A DNA stretch of 64,000 nucleotides from Nostoc paludosum FACHB-159 (GTDB lineage Bacteria > Cyanobacteriota > Cyanobacteriia > Cyanobacteriales > Nostocaceae). Numbering within the stretch: position 1 is the stretch's first letter; each line of letters opens with the position of its first letter. The stretch is from positions 62,001 through 126,000 of the forward strand of contig NZ_JACJTU010000023.1 in assembly GCF_014698835.1 (NCBI RefSeq). The letters are read 5' to 3'. Shown here piece after piece: positions 37,670 to 46,620 of this stretch. The translations under genes and the position numbers were made by a program. Below the pieces are notes generated by a model. It was not told where the DNA came from. It saw only the letters and a program-made list of their open reading frames with translations, and made no database searches.

Positions 37670-37984
37670 TTATTCTGTAAAATCTTCTTCACTTAATTCT
37701 TCATAAAGTAAATCTAATCCAATTAATACTCTTTCTCTATCTGAAAGATCGCCGATAATTTTGCGAACCGGTGGAGGCAAAATTTTAGATAATGTTGGCG
37801 TCGCCAATATCTTATCTTCTTCGGCTAGTTGTGGGCTTTTCAGTACATCGATTACTTTTAAAGCATAAACACCTTCAAACTCCTGTTCTAAAATATTTTT
37901 GAGTGTTTTTAATGCCCGCACTGAATTAGGTGTGTTCCCGGCTACATAAAGCTTGAGAACATAGGTCTTTCTGGCTTTATTCAT
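37670..37984 (-). CDS. kaiB: Circadian clock protein KaiB
   Basis: 104 aa, thioredoxin-like fold-switching protein that binds phosphorylated KaiC and sequesters Kai[41 protein letters not shown] and [18 protein letters not shown] are diagnostic. Acidic C-terminal tail ([11 protein letters not shown]). Normal length. Lies between kaiA (105-bp gap) and kaiC (78-bp gap). Confidence 0.96.
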   Translation of the reverse strand: MNKARKTYVLKLYVAGNTPNSVRALKTLKNILEQEFEGVYALKVIDVLKSPQLAEEDKILATPTLSKILPPPVRKIIGDLSDRERVLIGLDLLYEELSEEDFTE

Positions 37985-38089
37985 AGGAGTTACAGGCTAA
38001 CGATCGCAAGAAAAATACAAGATACCAATACGCATTGGGAGTAACTAACAGCCGTAGTTTGTGCCGATTTGAACATCGAGAAATTTAAT

Positions 38090-38671
38090 TTATTTAGAAA
38101 TCGAAGATCTATAGACTTCGCACAAGTGAGCCAGGATATCTATCAACGTCAGCCGATAATCCAGTAACGTTTCATCGCTCCTGCCTTCTAATTTTAGCTG
38201 TTTGGAAAATTCATCTATTACTTCCATGTGAATTTCGATAATTTGGGGCACAGGAATATTAGCATAAAATATAGTGTTGATAAATTTGTCAATTTTTTCT
38301 TTGAGAGTTTTATCTGTGGTAAAGTAATCAATAAGAATTTGACTGTAATCTGATTTTAGATTGTTTAATAATTCTTGACGTTCTTTTACAGTCATTTGCT
38401 CAAAAGCATGTTGCCTTTTTTGCGAGTGACTAGCAAATACATAAAAATGCTTACCATTATCTGCTTCACTAGGATGGCGCTGCAACCAATGTAGTGAATA
38501 ATTTATTGTTCCAGAGGTAGTTACACCAACAGGTAGATAGCAAAATTGCCCAATAATACCGAAAATAAAGTTATGTATCCAAGGAATTACACCATTTTGG
38601 TTGGTGAAATTTGCTTGATTATTTAAATATTTATTAACATTGCTTTGCAAAATGAATATAGGTAATAACAT
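38090..38671 (-). CDS. kaiA: Circadian clock protein KaiA, short form with residual N-terminus
   Basis: 193 aa. The last about 101 residues (from MTVKERQELLNNLKSDYSQI through the end) are the KaiA C-terminal four-helix domain that binds KaiC and drives its phosphorylation. The preceding about 92 residues do not form a recognisable pseudo-receiver domain, which in full-length KaiA (about 280-300 aa) fills this place. Anabaena KaiA is also short, about 102 aa. Translation may therefore begin at 38671 or at the internal Met at about 38395. First gene of the cluster; divergent from the hybrid kinase at 39327. Confidence 0.9.
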   Translation of the reverse strand: MLLPIFILQSNVNKYLNNQANFTNQNGVIPWIHNFIFGIIGQFCYLPVGVTTSGTINYSLHWLQRHPSEADNGKHFYVFASHSQKRQHAFEQMTVKERQELLNNLKSDYSQILIDYFTTDKTLKEKIDKFINTIFYANIPVPQIIEIHMEVIDEFSKQLKLEGRSDETLLDYRLTLIDILAHLCEVYRSSISK

Positions 38672-39326
38672 TTATTGTCTATCTATCTCCTCGATCGACT
38701 TGACCAAGAAGCGTGGGCTAATTAAGTATGGCAAACGCTTCTAAGGTAATACTGGGTGTGCAGTAAGGTTGTGGTTTCACCCCAAAAAACGCTCTGTGTC
38801 AACAGATAGTTCTAGCGACTCAACAACCTGGTGCAGCGACTAAGTTGTAGGGCTGAGTAGGTCTTAGATGAGGTATGTATCGGCAATTTATTATTTGTTT
38901 GTATGTGCATATCTATGTATACAGATAGATAGACTTTTTTATTTTTCTCCTTGATAAGATACTTAAACGAACTTAAAGGAATGTCGCATTCTAAATCATT
39001 ATAATTCCTCAAGGTTCTAAAGCGAATCTTTGGAGCCATAATTGTTTTAGCCGTGGCTATCGATGAGGAGTTTAAATACCAGTAAGACACTGGTGAGGCT
39101 ATTTGCTAGAAATGAGGAGCGGCAAGAAAAGTTGCCTCTGTTTTAAAGGTCGGATGCCAGCAAGTGTCCGTGAGTGCAAGTCCCATTGTTTTATGGCGTT
39201 GAAATCGTAACCAAAATTGCTTATATGAGTCTTCTTAGAGGATATGGCTTCAGGCGCAAAGAACATCGGCAGTTGGCGGATGGGAATGCCGGAGGTTTCC
39301 GCAGGAAGAATGACCCCCAAAGCCTT
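38672..39326. other. Divergent control region between kaiA and the hybrid kinase
   Basis: About 650 bp with no gene I can support. Near the plus-strand gene are small hairpins (ACCAG/CTGGT around 39078-39094 and GGCAA/TTGCC at 39121-39136) and a G-rich stretch with repeated GAGGAG motifs, so the kinase mRNA could have a structured leader. The promoter of kaiA must also lie here. Confidence 0.5.
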
Positions 39327-42300
39327 ATGTCAATGCTAGATTATCCGCTTTATAACTTTCAAGCAACCGTACCTAGCTGCCCCCAAACAAGTACTCTGGC
39401 GGTGGTGTTGGAGATTTTTGAGAAAGAGCAGTGCGATCGCTTGGTAGTAGTTAATCAACAGCAATACCCCATCGGATTGCTGTACTCTGTCCGTTTAATC
39501 CAAAAATTCTTAGGCCATAGTGACGATAAAAATTTAAATTTACAGCAATCAATTTCCATTTGGGGGCAAGCTCTCATTGACCCAATACAGACAATACCAG
39601 TTTCTGAGCGTGTTGAGCAATTGAGTTGGCGTTTGTGCCAACAACAAGCCCAAAAAGAGCAGAATTTGGATTGGGCGTTGGTTGACTCGGATAATAAATA
39701 TTTGGGACTAGTGGATACCTCACGGCTGTTGCGATCGCTAGCTAGAGAAAAAATCCCTGGCTCACTCAGTTCTGGCGAACATCCCCATAAATATGATGCC
39801 CTGCCCGCTCACTCCCCGGCCCAGATGCCAAATCAACCCCAGTCATTGGCACAGAAGCCACTGTTGAAGTTGTTGGAAACATTGCCTTGGCCTTTAATGT
39901 TGGAAACGGGTACTGGCGAGGTAGTAGCCAAAAATCCAGCTTGGTGGCAGCAATTAGGAGTTTTAAAAGACCCAGAAGGAGTCAGACAACAGGTTGAGGC
40001 AATACTAGCCCCCGTCCGAACCAAGAAACCAGAATACGTCAAGCAACGAGGGATCAAAGTTCATCCCAATGGTGGGGAAGAACAATCAACCCCACGGGTG
40101 TTGGTTAGAAGCGAACCAATGCCCCAATCATGCTTGCCTGCTCTTAACAACCTCAAGGAACAAGAGACAACCACAGAAACGACAACCAGTCGCTGCTTTT
40201 TGGATAGTCAGCCAGGTACTTGTACTTGCATTGTCGAAGTGCAAAATGGTCAGGAACGAATCTGGCAATTTGCCAAAATTCCATTAGAGAGTCCAGAGTT
40301 GAAGGTGATGAGTGCTGAATCCGAGATGGCACTCAACACTGATTTGTGGTTGGTTTTAGCCACTGATGTCACCGAACAGCAGCAGCTTTGCAAAGAACTC
40401 GCAGCCAAAAATGCCGATTTAATTCAACTCAATCGCTTGAAAGATGAGTTTTTAGCTTGTATTAGCCACGAACTGAAAACTCCCCTAACTGCTGTTTTGG
40501 GATTATCCAGATTGCTAGTAGATCAGCAGTTGGGAGAACTCAACGAACGTCAAGCGCGTTATGCAGGACTGATTCATCAAAGCGGACGCCATCTGATGAG
40601 TGTGGTCAATGACATTTTAGATTTGACCAGGATGGAGACGGGACAAATGGAGCTGACACTAGCCCCAGTTAAAATTCGGGCAGTGTGCGATCGCGCTTTA
40701 TCTGAGGCCAAAGCCATTCACACTCAAACCAGTAAAGCCACAGTTACACCTACGAGTCCAAATGCCCGTTCATCTGCTCCCCAATTCAGCCTTTCCATTG
40801 AATCAGGTCTAGATCAAATTGTTGCCGATGAATTACGCCTGCGCCAGATGCTGATTCATCTACTTTCCAACGCCTTTAAATTCACTGAAGTATCAGGGGA
40901 AATTGGGCTGCGGGTGAGTCGTTGGGAAGGATGGATTGCTTTTACAGTTTGGGATACAGGCATTGGTATTCCCGAACATCAGCAACATTTAATATTTCAA
41001 AAATTCCAACAACTAGAAAATCCCCTGACTCGCCAGTTTGAAGGCACAGGTTTGGGGTTGGTATTAACTCGCGCCTTGGCTCGTCTCCACGGAGGAGATG
41101 TCAGCTTTTTATCTCGTGAAGGTAAAGGTAGCCAGTTCACACTGCTGCTACCGCCGAGTCCGCCCAAGGCAGGTTTTTCAGAGCCAGATCTGGAAAACAC
41201 AGAAGACACACAAAAACCACACCAACACACACCAGAAGTTCTCACAGCAGCCCGTCAGCATGTTAGTACGTCCCCACAATATCATGCCGCTAGTTCCCAA
41301 CGGTTGGTTTTAGTAGTCGAAGCAGTAGCTCGATATATTGAAGATTTGACCGAACAACTCAAAAGTTTAGGATATCGCGTAGTGATTGCGCGATCGGGGA
41401 CAGAAGCAGTAGAAAAAGCTCGGCGATTGCAACCAATAGCAATATTTCTTAATCCCTTGCTACCCTTGCTCTCAGGCTGGGATGTGCTGACGTTACTGAA
41501 ATCTGACACCGCAACTCGTCATATATCCGTAATTTTGACAGCAACGGCAGCAGAAAAAGAACAAGCATTTGCCAACCGAGCCGATGGCTTTTTAAGCTTG
41601 CCAGTAGAACATCAGGTATTGGCACCACTCCTAGAAAAATTATGTACTTCGCAAGGAGCTTTGCAGTTGGGGTCAGATAATAACGCCATCCCAACTAAGA
41701 CGCCACTGCGAATTCTCAGGTTAGTAAATCCTGAGTTTGAATCGGCTAATCCTCACTCCTCATTGCGAGAACATCGGGTCATTGAAGTTGATGATTTAGA
41801 TCAGGCAGAACTCTTGGCGCGGGTGTGGCAATTTGATGTAATTTTGCTTGATGTAGAAGGTACCACAGCCCAAACCTATTTACAACAACTAATTCAACAC
41901 CCACGTTTGGCGGCCATACCGTTGGTTACTTGTGATGTCGCAACTACTCTCAAAGCCTCACAAATACCAGGTTTATCTGTATTTCCTTACTTAACACCAT
42001 TAGGAAAAGACAGCAGCACTCCCACCGAGAAAACAGATGCCTTAGTATCAGTACTGCAAATTGCTTCTGGTTTTTGCTGCCCTCCCAACATTTTAGTAGT
42101 GGATTTGGCTATGTTGCGTGACTTCCCACAAGTAAGACGCAAGCAAGCCAAAGGTTATCGTACACAAAGGAACTCCTCCATTACTCGTGAAACACCTGAA
42201 CGGGGGTCTGAGTGGTTCCAAGCTTTAATACAATACCTACAAACAGCAGGCTTCAAAGCGGCGATGAGTCCGTGTTGGGCGGAAGTTTTACAACAAATTC

Positions 42301-42632
42301 GTCATCAAAGTGTTGACTTGTTATTAATTTGCTTAGGAGAATCAGCTATCCATAAAGATGTACTCAAAGCATTGAAAACATTAGGAGATTCGCCTTTAAA
42401 GTTACCACCAATTTTAGTACTCAACCAACCATTGAATCGCCCGGAAAGCGTTTCTCGGACTGGGGTTGCTGATAACGAAATTGATAAACAAAAGAAGAAT
42501 GGATTGGAATCAGTAGAAACTATTGTCAATGCGATCGCTACTCGGATATTACCGCGATCGATCTCAATGGAAGATTTGCTAAACCAAATTAATCAAACTT
42601 TAGCTATCAACAGTCAAAATGAAAAATGTTAA
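39327..42632 (+). CDS. CBS-domain hybrid histidine kinase with degenerate receivers
   Basis: About 1101 aa from ATG 39327; the open frame further upstream looks non-coding. N-terminal CBS pair (about 10-140, SCPQTSTLAVVLEIFEKEQC...WALVDSDNKYLGLVD), then a PAS-like region, HisKA with H-box SHELKTPL (about 377-384), and HATPase with N-box LIHLLSNAFKF, WDTGIGIP and GTGLGL (about 480-610). Then come three receiver-like segments. In the first the phospho-acceptor position reads IFLNPLLPLLSGW, with N in place of D, and the conserved lysine is replaced (FLSLPVE). The other two also lack a normal acceptor set. So the kinase core looks active while the receivers look like binding modules. Divergent from kaiA. 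Confidence 0.85.
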   Translation: MSMLDYPLYNFQATVPSCPQTSTLAVVLEIFEKEQCDRLVVVNQQQYPIGLLYSVRLIQKFLGHSDDKNLNLQQSISIWGQALIDPIQTIPVSERVEQLSWRLCQQQAQKEQNLDWALVDSDNKYLGLVDTSRLLRSLAREKIPGSLSSGEHPHKYDALPAHSPAQMPNQPQSLAQKPLLKLLETLPWPLMLETGTGEVVAKNPAWWQQLGVLKDPEGVRQQVEAILAPVRTKKPEYVKQRGIKVHPNGGEEQSTPRVLVRSEPMPQSCLPALNNLKEQETTTETTTSRCFLDSQPGTCTCIVEVQNGQERIWQFAKIPLESPELKVMSAESEMALNTDLWLVLATDVTEQQQLCKELAAKNADLIQLNRLKDEFLACISHELKTPLTAVLGLSRLLVDQQLGELNERQARYAGLIHQSGRHLMSVVNDILDLTRMETGQMELTLAPVKIRAVCDRALSEAKAIHTQTSKATVTPTSPNARSSAPQFSLSIESGLDQIVADELRLRQMLIHLLSNAFKFTEVSGEIGLRVSRWEGWIAFTVWDTGIGIPEHQQHLIFQKFQQLENPLTRQFEGTGLGLVLTRALARLHGGDVSFLSREGKGSQFTLLLPPSPPKAGFSEPDLENTEDTQKPHQHTPEVLTAARQHVSTSPQYHAASSQRLVLVVEAVARYIEDLTEQLKSLGYRVVIARSGTEAVEKARRLQPIAIFLNPLLPLLSGWDVLTLLKSDTATRHISVILTATAAEKEQAFANRADGFLSLPVEHQVLAPLLEKLCTSQGALQLGSDNNAIPTKTPLRILRLVNPEFESANPHSSLREHRVIEVDDLDQAELLARVWQFDVILLDVEGTTAQTYLQQLIQHPRLAAIPLVTCDVATTLKASQIPGLSVFPYLTPLGKDSSTPTEKTDALVSVLQIASGFCCPPNILVVDLAMLRDFPQVRRKQAKGYRTQRNSSITRETPERGSEWFQALIQYLQTAGFKAAMSPCWAEVLQQIRHQSVDLLLICLGESAIHKDVLKALKTLGDSPLKLPPILVLNQPLNRPESVSRTGVADNEIDKQKKNGLESVETIVNAIATRILPRSISMEDLLNQINQTLAINSQNEKC

Positions 42633-42640
42633 TGGAGAAT

Positions 42641-42726
42641 AGGGCATGGGGCATGGGGAATAGGGAGTGAGAAAGAAGAATTAATAACCAATGCTCAATA
42701 CCCAATGCCCAATGCCCAATGCCCAA
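42641..42726. repeat. Heptameric repeats between convergent genes
   Basis: GGGCATGGGGCATGGGG followed by AATGCCCAATGCCCAATG in the opposite sense. Fills the gap between the kinase stop and the GT39 stop. Confidence 0.8.
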
Positions 42727-44715
42727 TTATGATATGTCTATTTTTTCCTTCTTCTTTTTTAAGAAAGGAATGCGAATCAAATTATAAGCACCCTTGGTAG
42801 ATAAATTTTTGTAATCATCTGGCTGTAAGTCCATTTGCAGAAATTTTTTCTGTTCAGCCAACAGCAGTAGCGAAGGTGGTTTTAGACCCTTAGCTGCCTG
42901 GTTTTGAAGATGTTCTAGAGTCTCTTGGGGAAATCTGAAATAATTTACGTGAGTTTGACTATAAAATACTACACTCGGCTTTTTAAAGCCAAGCATGACC
43001 AATTCCTCATTTGGTTGTCTGACTTCCTGTATAGTTGCAGACAGCTCTCTTAAAGGTAATTGACGTTCGCGATCGATAAAAAATGAAGCAGGCGTCAAGA
43101 CAAAAATTAAAAACGCTACAAATCCAAGTGCATTTACACTAATTATATAATTCCAGCGACGACTCAGTAGTAATCCCGCAACCAAAACAGCACAAACAAG
43201 CCAAATTACGCCACCAATGACAGGTAAACCAGATTGCTTAATTAGTTCGTGGAAGTTGGTTATGGCTGGATCGCTACCTAATATATTGGTAATGTTAAAC
43301 ATTACAGTTGCCAGAACTGATAAAAACCCTACATTAACCCAGCCACTCCAGAGGAGGAAGGACGAGGGGAAGGGGTGACGCGGCGACGCGGGGAGTAATT
43401 TCTCCGTGTCCTCTTTCCCCGTGTCTTCTTTCCACGTACTTACAAAAAGGTCGCTCCACAACAGTGCTACTAGGATGGCTGCTGCTGGCATTAAAGGTAA
43501 TACGTAGCTAGGGAGTTTGGTAACAGCAATGCTAAAAAAGCCAAACACGCCAACAAACCAGAAACCGGCAAATAAACTCAATTGCTGAAAACGTTCTTGA
43601 GAGAGCCAGTGCGATCGCTGCCAAAATTTCAGTTTGAATAATGCTACAGGTAAATACACTGAATATGGTGCAAAACCCAGTAACACTATTATAAAGTAAA
43701 AATACCAAGGTGCTGAGTGACCATTAACTACTTCTGTGAAGCGTTCTAGGTTGTGATAACCAAAAAAGGCATTAATATAATTCCAGCCATTACGCCAAAT
43801 CACTAGTGCATACCAGGGTACTGATAACCCAAGAATTATCAGTATACCTAAGAGCAAGCGCATTTCCTGAAATACCTCTCGCAGCTTGCCCACATAAAGC
43901 AAAAACGCGATAACAATCAGCCCTGGTAAGACGATTCCCACCGGGCCTTTAGTTAAAATCCCACCAGCAATTAACACATAACAAGCTAAATACCAGTTAT
44001 TGGGGACTGGGGACTGGCGATTGGCGATTGGGGATTGGGCATTGGTTATCTCCCTTGTCTCCCCATCTCCCCATACTTCTCTACGAGAGGCTGCGCCAAC
44101 GGCTCCGCTCAGTACAAGTCTCCCCATCTCCTCAGTCCCCCCCTTCGCGTACCCCAGGAAGAAACACAACAAAGCTGATGCCATGCAGCCAGTAAGCAAC
44201 ATATCAGAGACGCCAGTTCTTGCCCAAATTATGGTTTCGCCATTGAGCGCCATCAGGGCTGCTGCCAAAAAGGATATTAAGTAGCGGCGAGTAGGACGTG
44301 AAACTTGCTCGAATTCGTCTTGTTTAGCCAAATACCACTGTACAGTGTAAAAAGCTAAACAAATTAAGCCAAATGCAGCGATCGCAGAAGGAAGGCGTAC
44401 AGCCCATTCATTCACTCCAATAATTGCATAGGCGATCGCTTGACACCAGTAAATTAAAGCAGGTTTATCGAAACGAGTGTCACCATTAAAAAATGGGGTG
44501 ATCCAATCACCTGTAATGAACATCTGGCGAGAAGCTTCTGCAAACAACGGCTCTGTCTCATCAATCAAGCCAATATTGCCCAAATTCCACACAAAAGCTA
44601 TCCAGCCAATCATCATCAACCACAAAATCGACGCCGTTATCCCAAGCGTTGAATTTTTTCCCATTTTGTTGAACCACTGATCGACAGTGCTTTTAACACT
44701 CAATTTCATTTTCAT
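42727..44715 (-). CDS. GT39/ArnT-like membrane glycosyltransferase with two repeat-derived insertions
   Basis: 662 aa, about 12 hydrophobic segments. Family signatures: GNIGLIDETEPLFAEASRQM and DWITPFFNGDTRFDKPALIY (polyprenyl-phosphate sugar:acceptor transferases such as ArnT and PMT-like enzymes), then AWYFYF-like SAPWYFYFIIVLLGFAPY. It moves a sugar from a lipid carrier on the periplasmic side; acceptor unknown. Two low-complexity stretches look foreign. One (coded by 44001-44143) reads AVGAASRREVWGDGETREI then TNAQSPIANRQSPVPN. The other (43350-43432) reads WKEDTGKEDTEKLLPASPR. Both fall in loops between helices and keep the frame. Confidence 0.85.
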   Translation of the reverse strand: MKMKLSVKSTVDQWFNKMGKNSTLGITASILWLMMIGWIAFVWNLGNIGLIDETEPLFAEASRQMFITGDWITPFFNGDTRFDKPALIYWCQAIAYAIIGVNEWAVRLPSAIAAFGLICLAFYTVQWYLAKQDEFEQVSRPTRRYLISFLAAALMALNGETIIWARTGVSDMLLTGCMASALLCFFLGYAKGGTEEMGRLVLSGAVGAASRREVWGDGETREITNAQSPIANRQSPVPNNWYLACYVLIAGGILTKGPVGIVLPGLIVIAFLLYVGKLREVFQEMRLLLGILIILGLSVPWYALVIWRNGWNYINAFFGYHNLERFTEVVNGHSAPWYFYFIIVLLGFAPYSVYLPVALFKLKFWQRSHWLSQERFQQLSLFAGFWFVGVFGFFSIAVTKLPSYVLPLMPAAAILVALLWSDLFVSTWKEDTGKEDTEKLLPASPRHPFPSSFLLWSGWVNVGFLSVLATVMFNITNILGSDPAITNFHELIKQSGLPVIGGVIWLVCAVLVAGLLLSRRWNYIISVNALGFVAFLIFVLTPASFFIDRERQLPLRELSATIQEVRQPNEELVMLGFKKPSVVFYSQTHVNYFRFPQETLEHLQNQAAKGLKPPSLLLLAEQKKFLQMDLQPDDYKNLSTKGAYNLIRIPFLKKKKEKIDIS
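43350..43432 (-). repeat. Repeat-derived in-frame insertion in GT39 gene (distal)
   Basis: GACGCGGCGACGCGGGGAG and CCGTGTCCTCTTTCCCCG are the low-complexity strings typical of spacer repeats. They sit inside the coding frame at a loop. Confidence 0.6.
44001..44143 (-). repeat. Repeat-derived in-frame insertion in GT39 gene (proximal)
   Basis: Heptamers GGGGACTGGGGACTGG and GATTGGCGATTGGGGATTGG, then TCTCTACGAGAGGCTGCGCC and CAACGGCTCCGCTCAGTAC, the same cassette as at 33345-33482. About 47 codons are contributed in frame. Confidence 0.75.
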
Positions 44716-44827
44716 TAGTCAATAGTCAACAATTACTAATCAATAGTCGTTGGTTATTTATATTTTGTTCTTTTTGAAAAAAACAAATGCTGAATAAGTA
44801 ATTGAGCAAGATTAATTATACGTGCTT

Positions 44828-45012
44828 AAGGGGGGGATGAGGGAGATGGGGAATGGGGAGATGGGGAAGTGTGGGGAGTGTGGGGAGTGCGGGAAGTGTG
44901 GGGAGATGGGGGGAGTGTGGGGAGTGTGGGGAGTGTGGGGAGAAAGACAATTTATGCCCCCGTCTCTTCCCAGCCCTCCCACACCTCCCACACCTCCCAC
45001 CCCTCCCACACT
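44828..45012. repeat. GGGGAGTGT/ACACTCCCC tandem repeats
   Basis: Runs of GGGGAGTGTGGGGAGTG on the plus strand followed by CTCCCACACCTCCCACACC in the opposite sense, giving a long imperfect hairpin. It fills most of the 322-bp gap 44716-45037 and explains spurious open frames on both strands. Confidence 0.85.
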
Positions 45013-45037
45013 TCCTGCTTGCCCCATGCCCAGCCAA

Positions 45038-45676
45038 TTATGGACTCACTACTAGTTGCCATTCTTTGCTTTGGGAATTCCACTTGGGTAGTTGAGTTTC
45101 TCCAACAACATAGGGGCCCCAGTAACGGCGGGAGCCATCTTGTGCAAAGGCAACTAAAATATCTCCCTTTTCTACCTTCAAATTATTCTGAGGTAAAGAT
45201 AAAATCAGTCCCTTGTCGCTACCTTCTTGAGGAGCAAAATCCCAATGTGCCGGGACATCATAGTTAATTTGTTTGCTGCCAGAGCCTTTTGCTACAGACT
45301 GCCGCGCCAGTAAGGCTAGTCGCACAGGCTGATTAGTTTGATTGCTCATCCGCAAAGCTCCCTGATCCTTGGGTTTGGTAGCTGATTTATCGCGATTTGC
45401 CAAGACAGGATAAGTATTCTCTTTAGTGCTATTTTGCACTTGATTGCTTAGGTTCGTTGCTACAGTCGGTAGGTTACTAGGTACAATATTCTTCTCAGCT
45501 GAAATCGCTGTAGATGAAGCTGTACCCCACTCAGAATTATCAGGTGGCAGTTGCGAAGATGTATCTGGATTTGTGGACTCAAACGATACACTTACTCCCA
45601 AACATCCCACCAAAGCAACTAGCAGTCCCAAGCAGCAAGCTGTAACACTGAGGTTACGATACACAGAAGATTTCAT
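45038..45676 (-). CDS. Hypothetical lipoprotein
   Basis: 212 aa. N-terminal signal with lipobox (LGLLVALVGC, lipidation at about C25), a long disordered Ser/Thr/Asn-rich linker, then a C-terminal beta-rich domain (PVRLALLARQSVAKGSGSKQ, LKVEKGDILVAFAQDGSRRY). No named family recognised. Likely anchored in a membrane facing the periplasm. The 567-bp spacer upstream (45677-46243) has no gene; it holds small hairpins (ACCGC/GCGGT near 45980 and TAGCC/GGCTA near 46060). Confidence 0.65.
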   Translation of the reverse strand: MKSSVYRNLSVTACCLGLLVALVGCLGVSVSFESTNPDTSSQLPPDNSEWGTASSTAISAEKNIVPSNLPTVATNLSNQVQNSTKENTYPVLANRDKSATKPKDQGALRMSNQTNQPVRLALLARQSVAKGSGSKQINYDVPAHWDFAPQEGSDKGLILSLPQNNLKVEKGDILVAFAQDGSRRYWGPYVVGETQLPKWNSQSKEWQLVVSP

Positions 45677-46243
45677 ATTGATTAATAGTTATTAGAAATA
45701 AATATTTTGTCTAGGCTTAACCAAATAGTAGCCCTTTCTCATAAAAGGCGATCGCACAAAGTAACCTGATATAAATTTTCCTCAAATTATAGTGAGGAAT
45801 GTATGATAAATATCATTTTAAGTAACAAACATTTCTAGGAAATAATTCCTTTGATGTTTTACTAGCAAGGAGTGTAGAGATATATTGCTCGGTTTTTGTA
45901 CGTAAGCTTCCATAAAAAAATAAAAATTAGATACTTAATCAGGAAATACATTTGTATCAAGCAATAAAAGTTTCGTGAAACCGCCAGCGGTCTCAACAAA
46001 GCGTTCATTGCCAAACCAGAGTAAATCTAGGTGGTATGTTTCATCTTGTACGCGTAAAAATAGCCTTTTAAGAGGCTATGTACTTGCCTCAAGATGATAA
46101 AATATACAAAAAATTTGAATAGACACTGGAAGCCGACCAGATATTTATAATATTAACAAACAAGCTGATGCTAAAACCAATTTTCTTGGTTTCAATATTG
46201 ATATATTTCAAGGTACGTTGACTTTTTCCCAAAAGTCCCTTTA

Positions 46244-46576
46244 ATGCAAAACACACGTCTTAATAACTTGTTCGATGCCATTGCTAGACAGTTGGGGCAA
46301 TGGTTTCTAAATCCTTGGCGGCGAATGTCGTTGCTGATAATTAGTTTTTTGTTCGGTTTTTTTCTGGGAAACGCAGCTTCTACCACAGCCGGTCAACGGG
46401 CAGAATTAGATATTGTGGTAGCTGGTTTTTTAGTAGTGTTGACGGAAATTACTAGCAGAATATTTTACCGTCAGCCCTTTTTTACCAGGCGATCGCTTTT
46501 GGTAGACTCATTAAATCTCCTGAAAGTTGGCTTTACCTACAGCTTATTTCTTGAGGCGTTTAAGTTGGGATCGTGA
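46244..46576 (+). CDS. ycf20: Ycf20-like (DUF565) membrane protein
   Basis: 110 aa matching the Ycf20/DUF565 family of plastids and cyanobacteria: LNNLFDAIARQLGQWFLNPW, RMSLLIISFLFGFFLGNAAS, AGFLVVLTEITSRIFYR and the end LLVDSLNLLKVGFTYSLFLE. Two to three membrane helices. In algae and plants homologues affect non-photochemical quenching; the mechanism is unknown. A G-rich 44-bp gap leads to the glycerate kinase gene, probably cotranscribed. Confidence 0.85.
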   Translation: MQNTRLNNLFDAIARQLGQWFLNPWRRMSLLIISFLFGFFLGNAASTTAGQRAELDIVVAGFLVVLTEITSRIFYRQPFFTRRSLLVDSLNLLKVGFTYSLFLEAFKLGS

Positions 46577-46620
46577 AGAGACGCAGGGGGGCAGGGGAGC
46601 AGAGGGGCAGGGGGGAAATT

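Noticed and set aside
38812-39090. 92-aa open frame upstream of kaiA
   Set aside because: No ribosome-binding site, odd composition, and it lies in the expected promoter region.
39174-39326. N-terminal extension of the hybrid kinase
   Set aside because: The translated extension has no domain character, and the DNA has hairpins typical of a leader; the CBS domain starts right after ATG 39327.
44828-45012. Open frames of 70-130 codons on both strands
   Set aside because: All arise from the low-complexity GGGGAGTGT/ACACTCCCC repeats.
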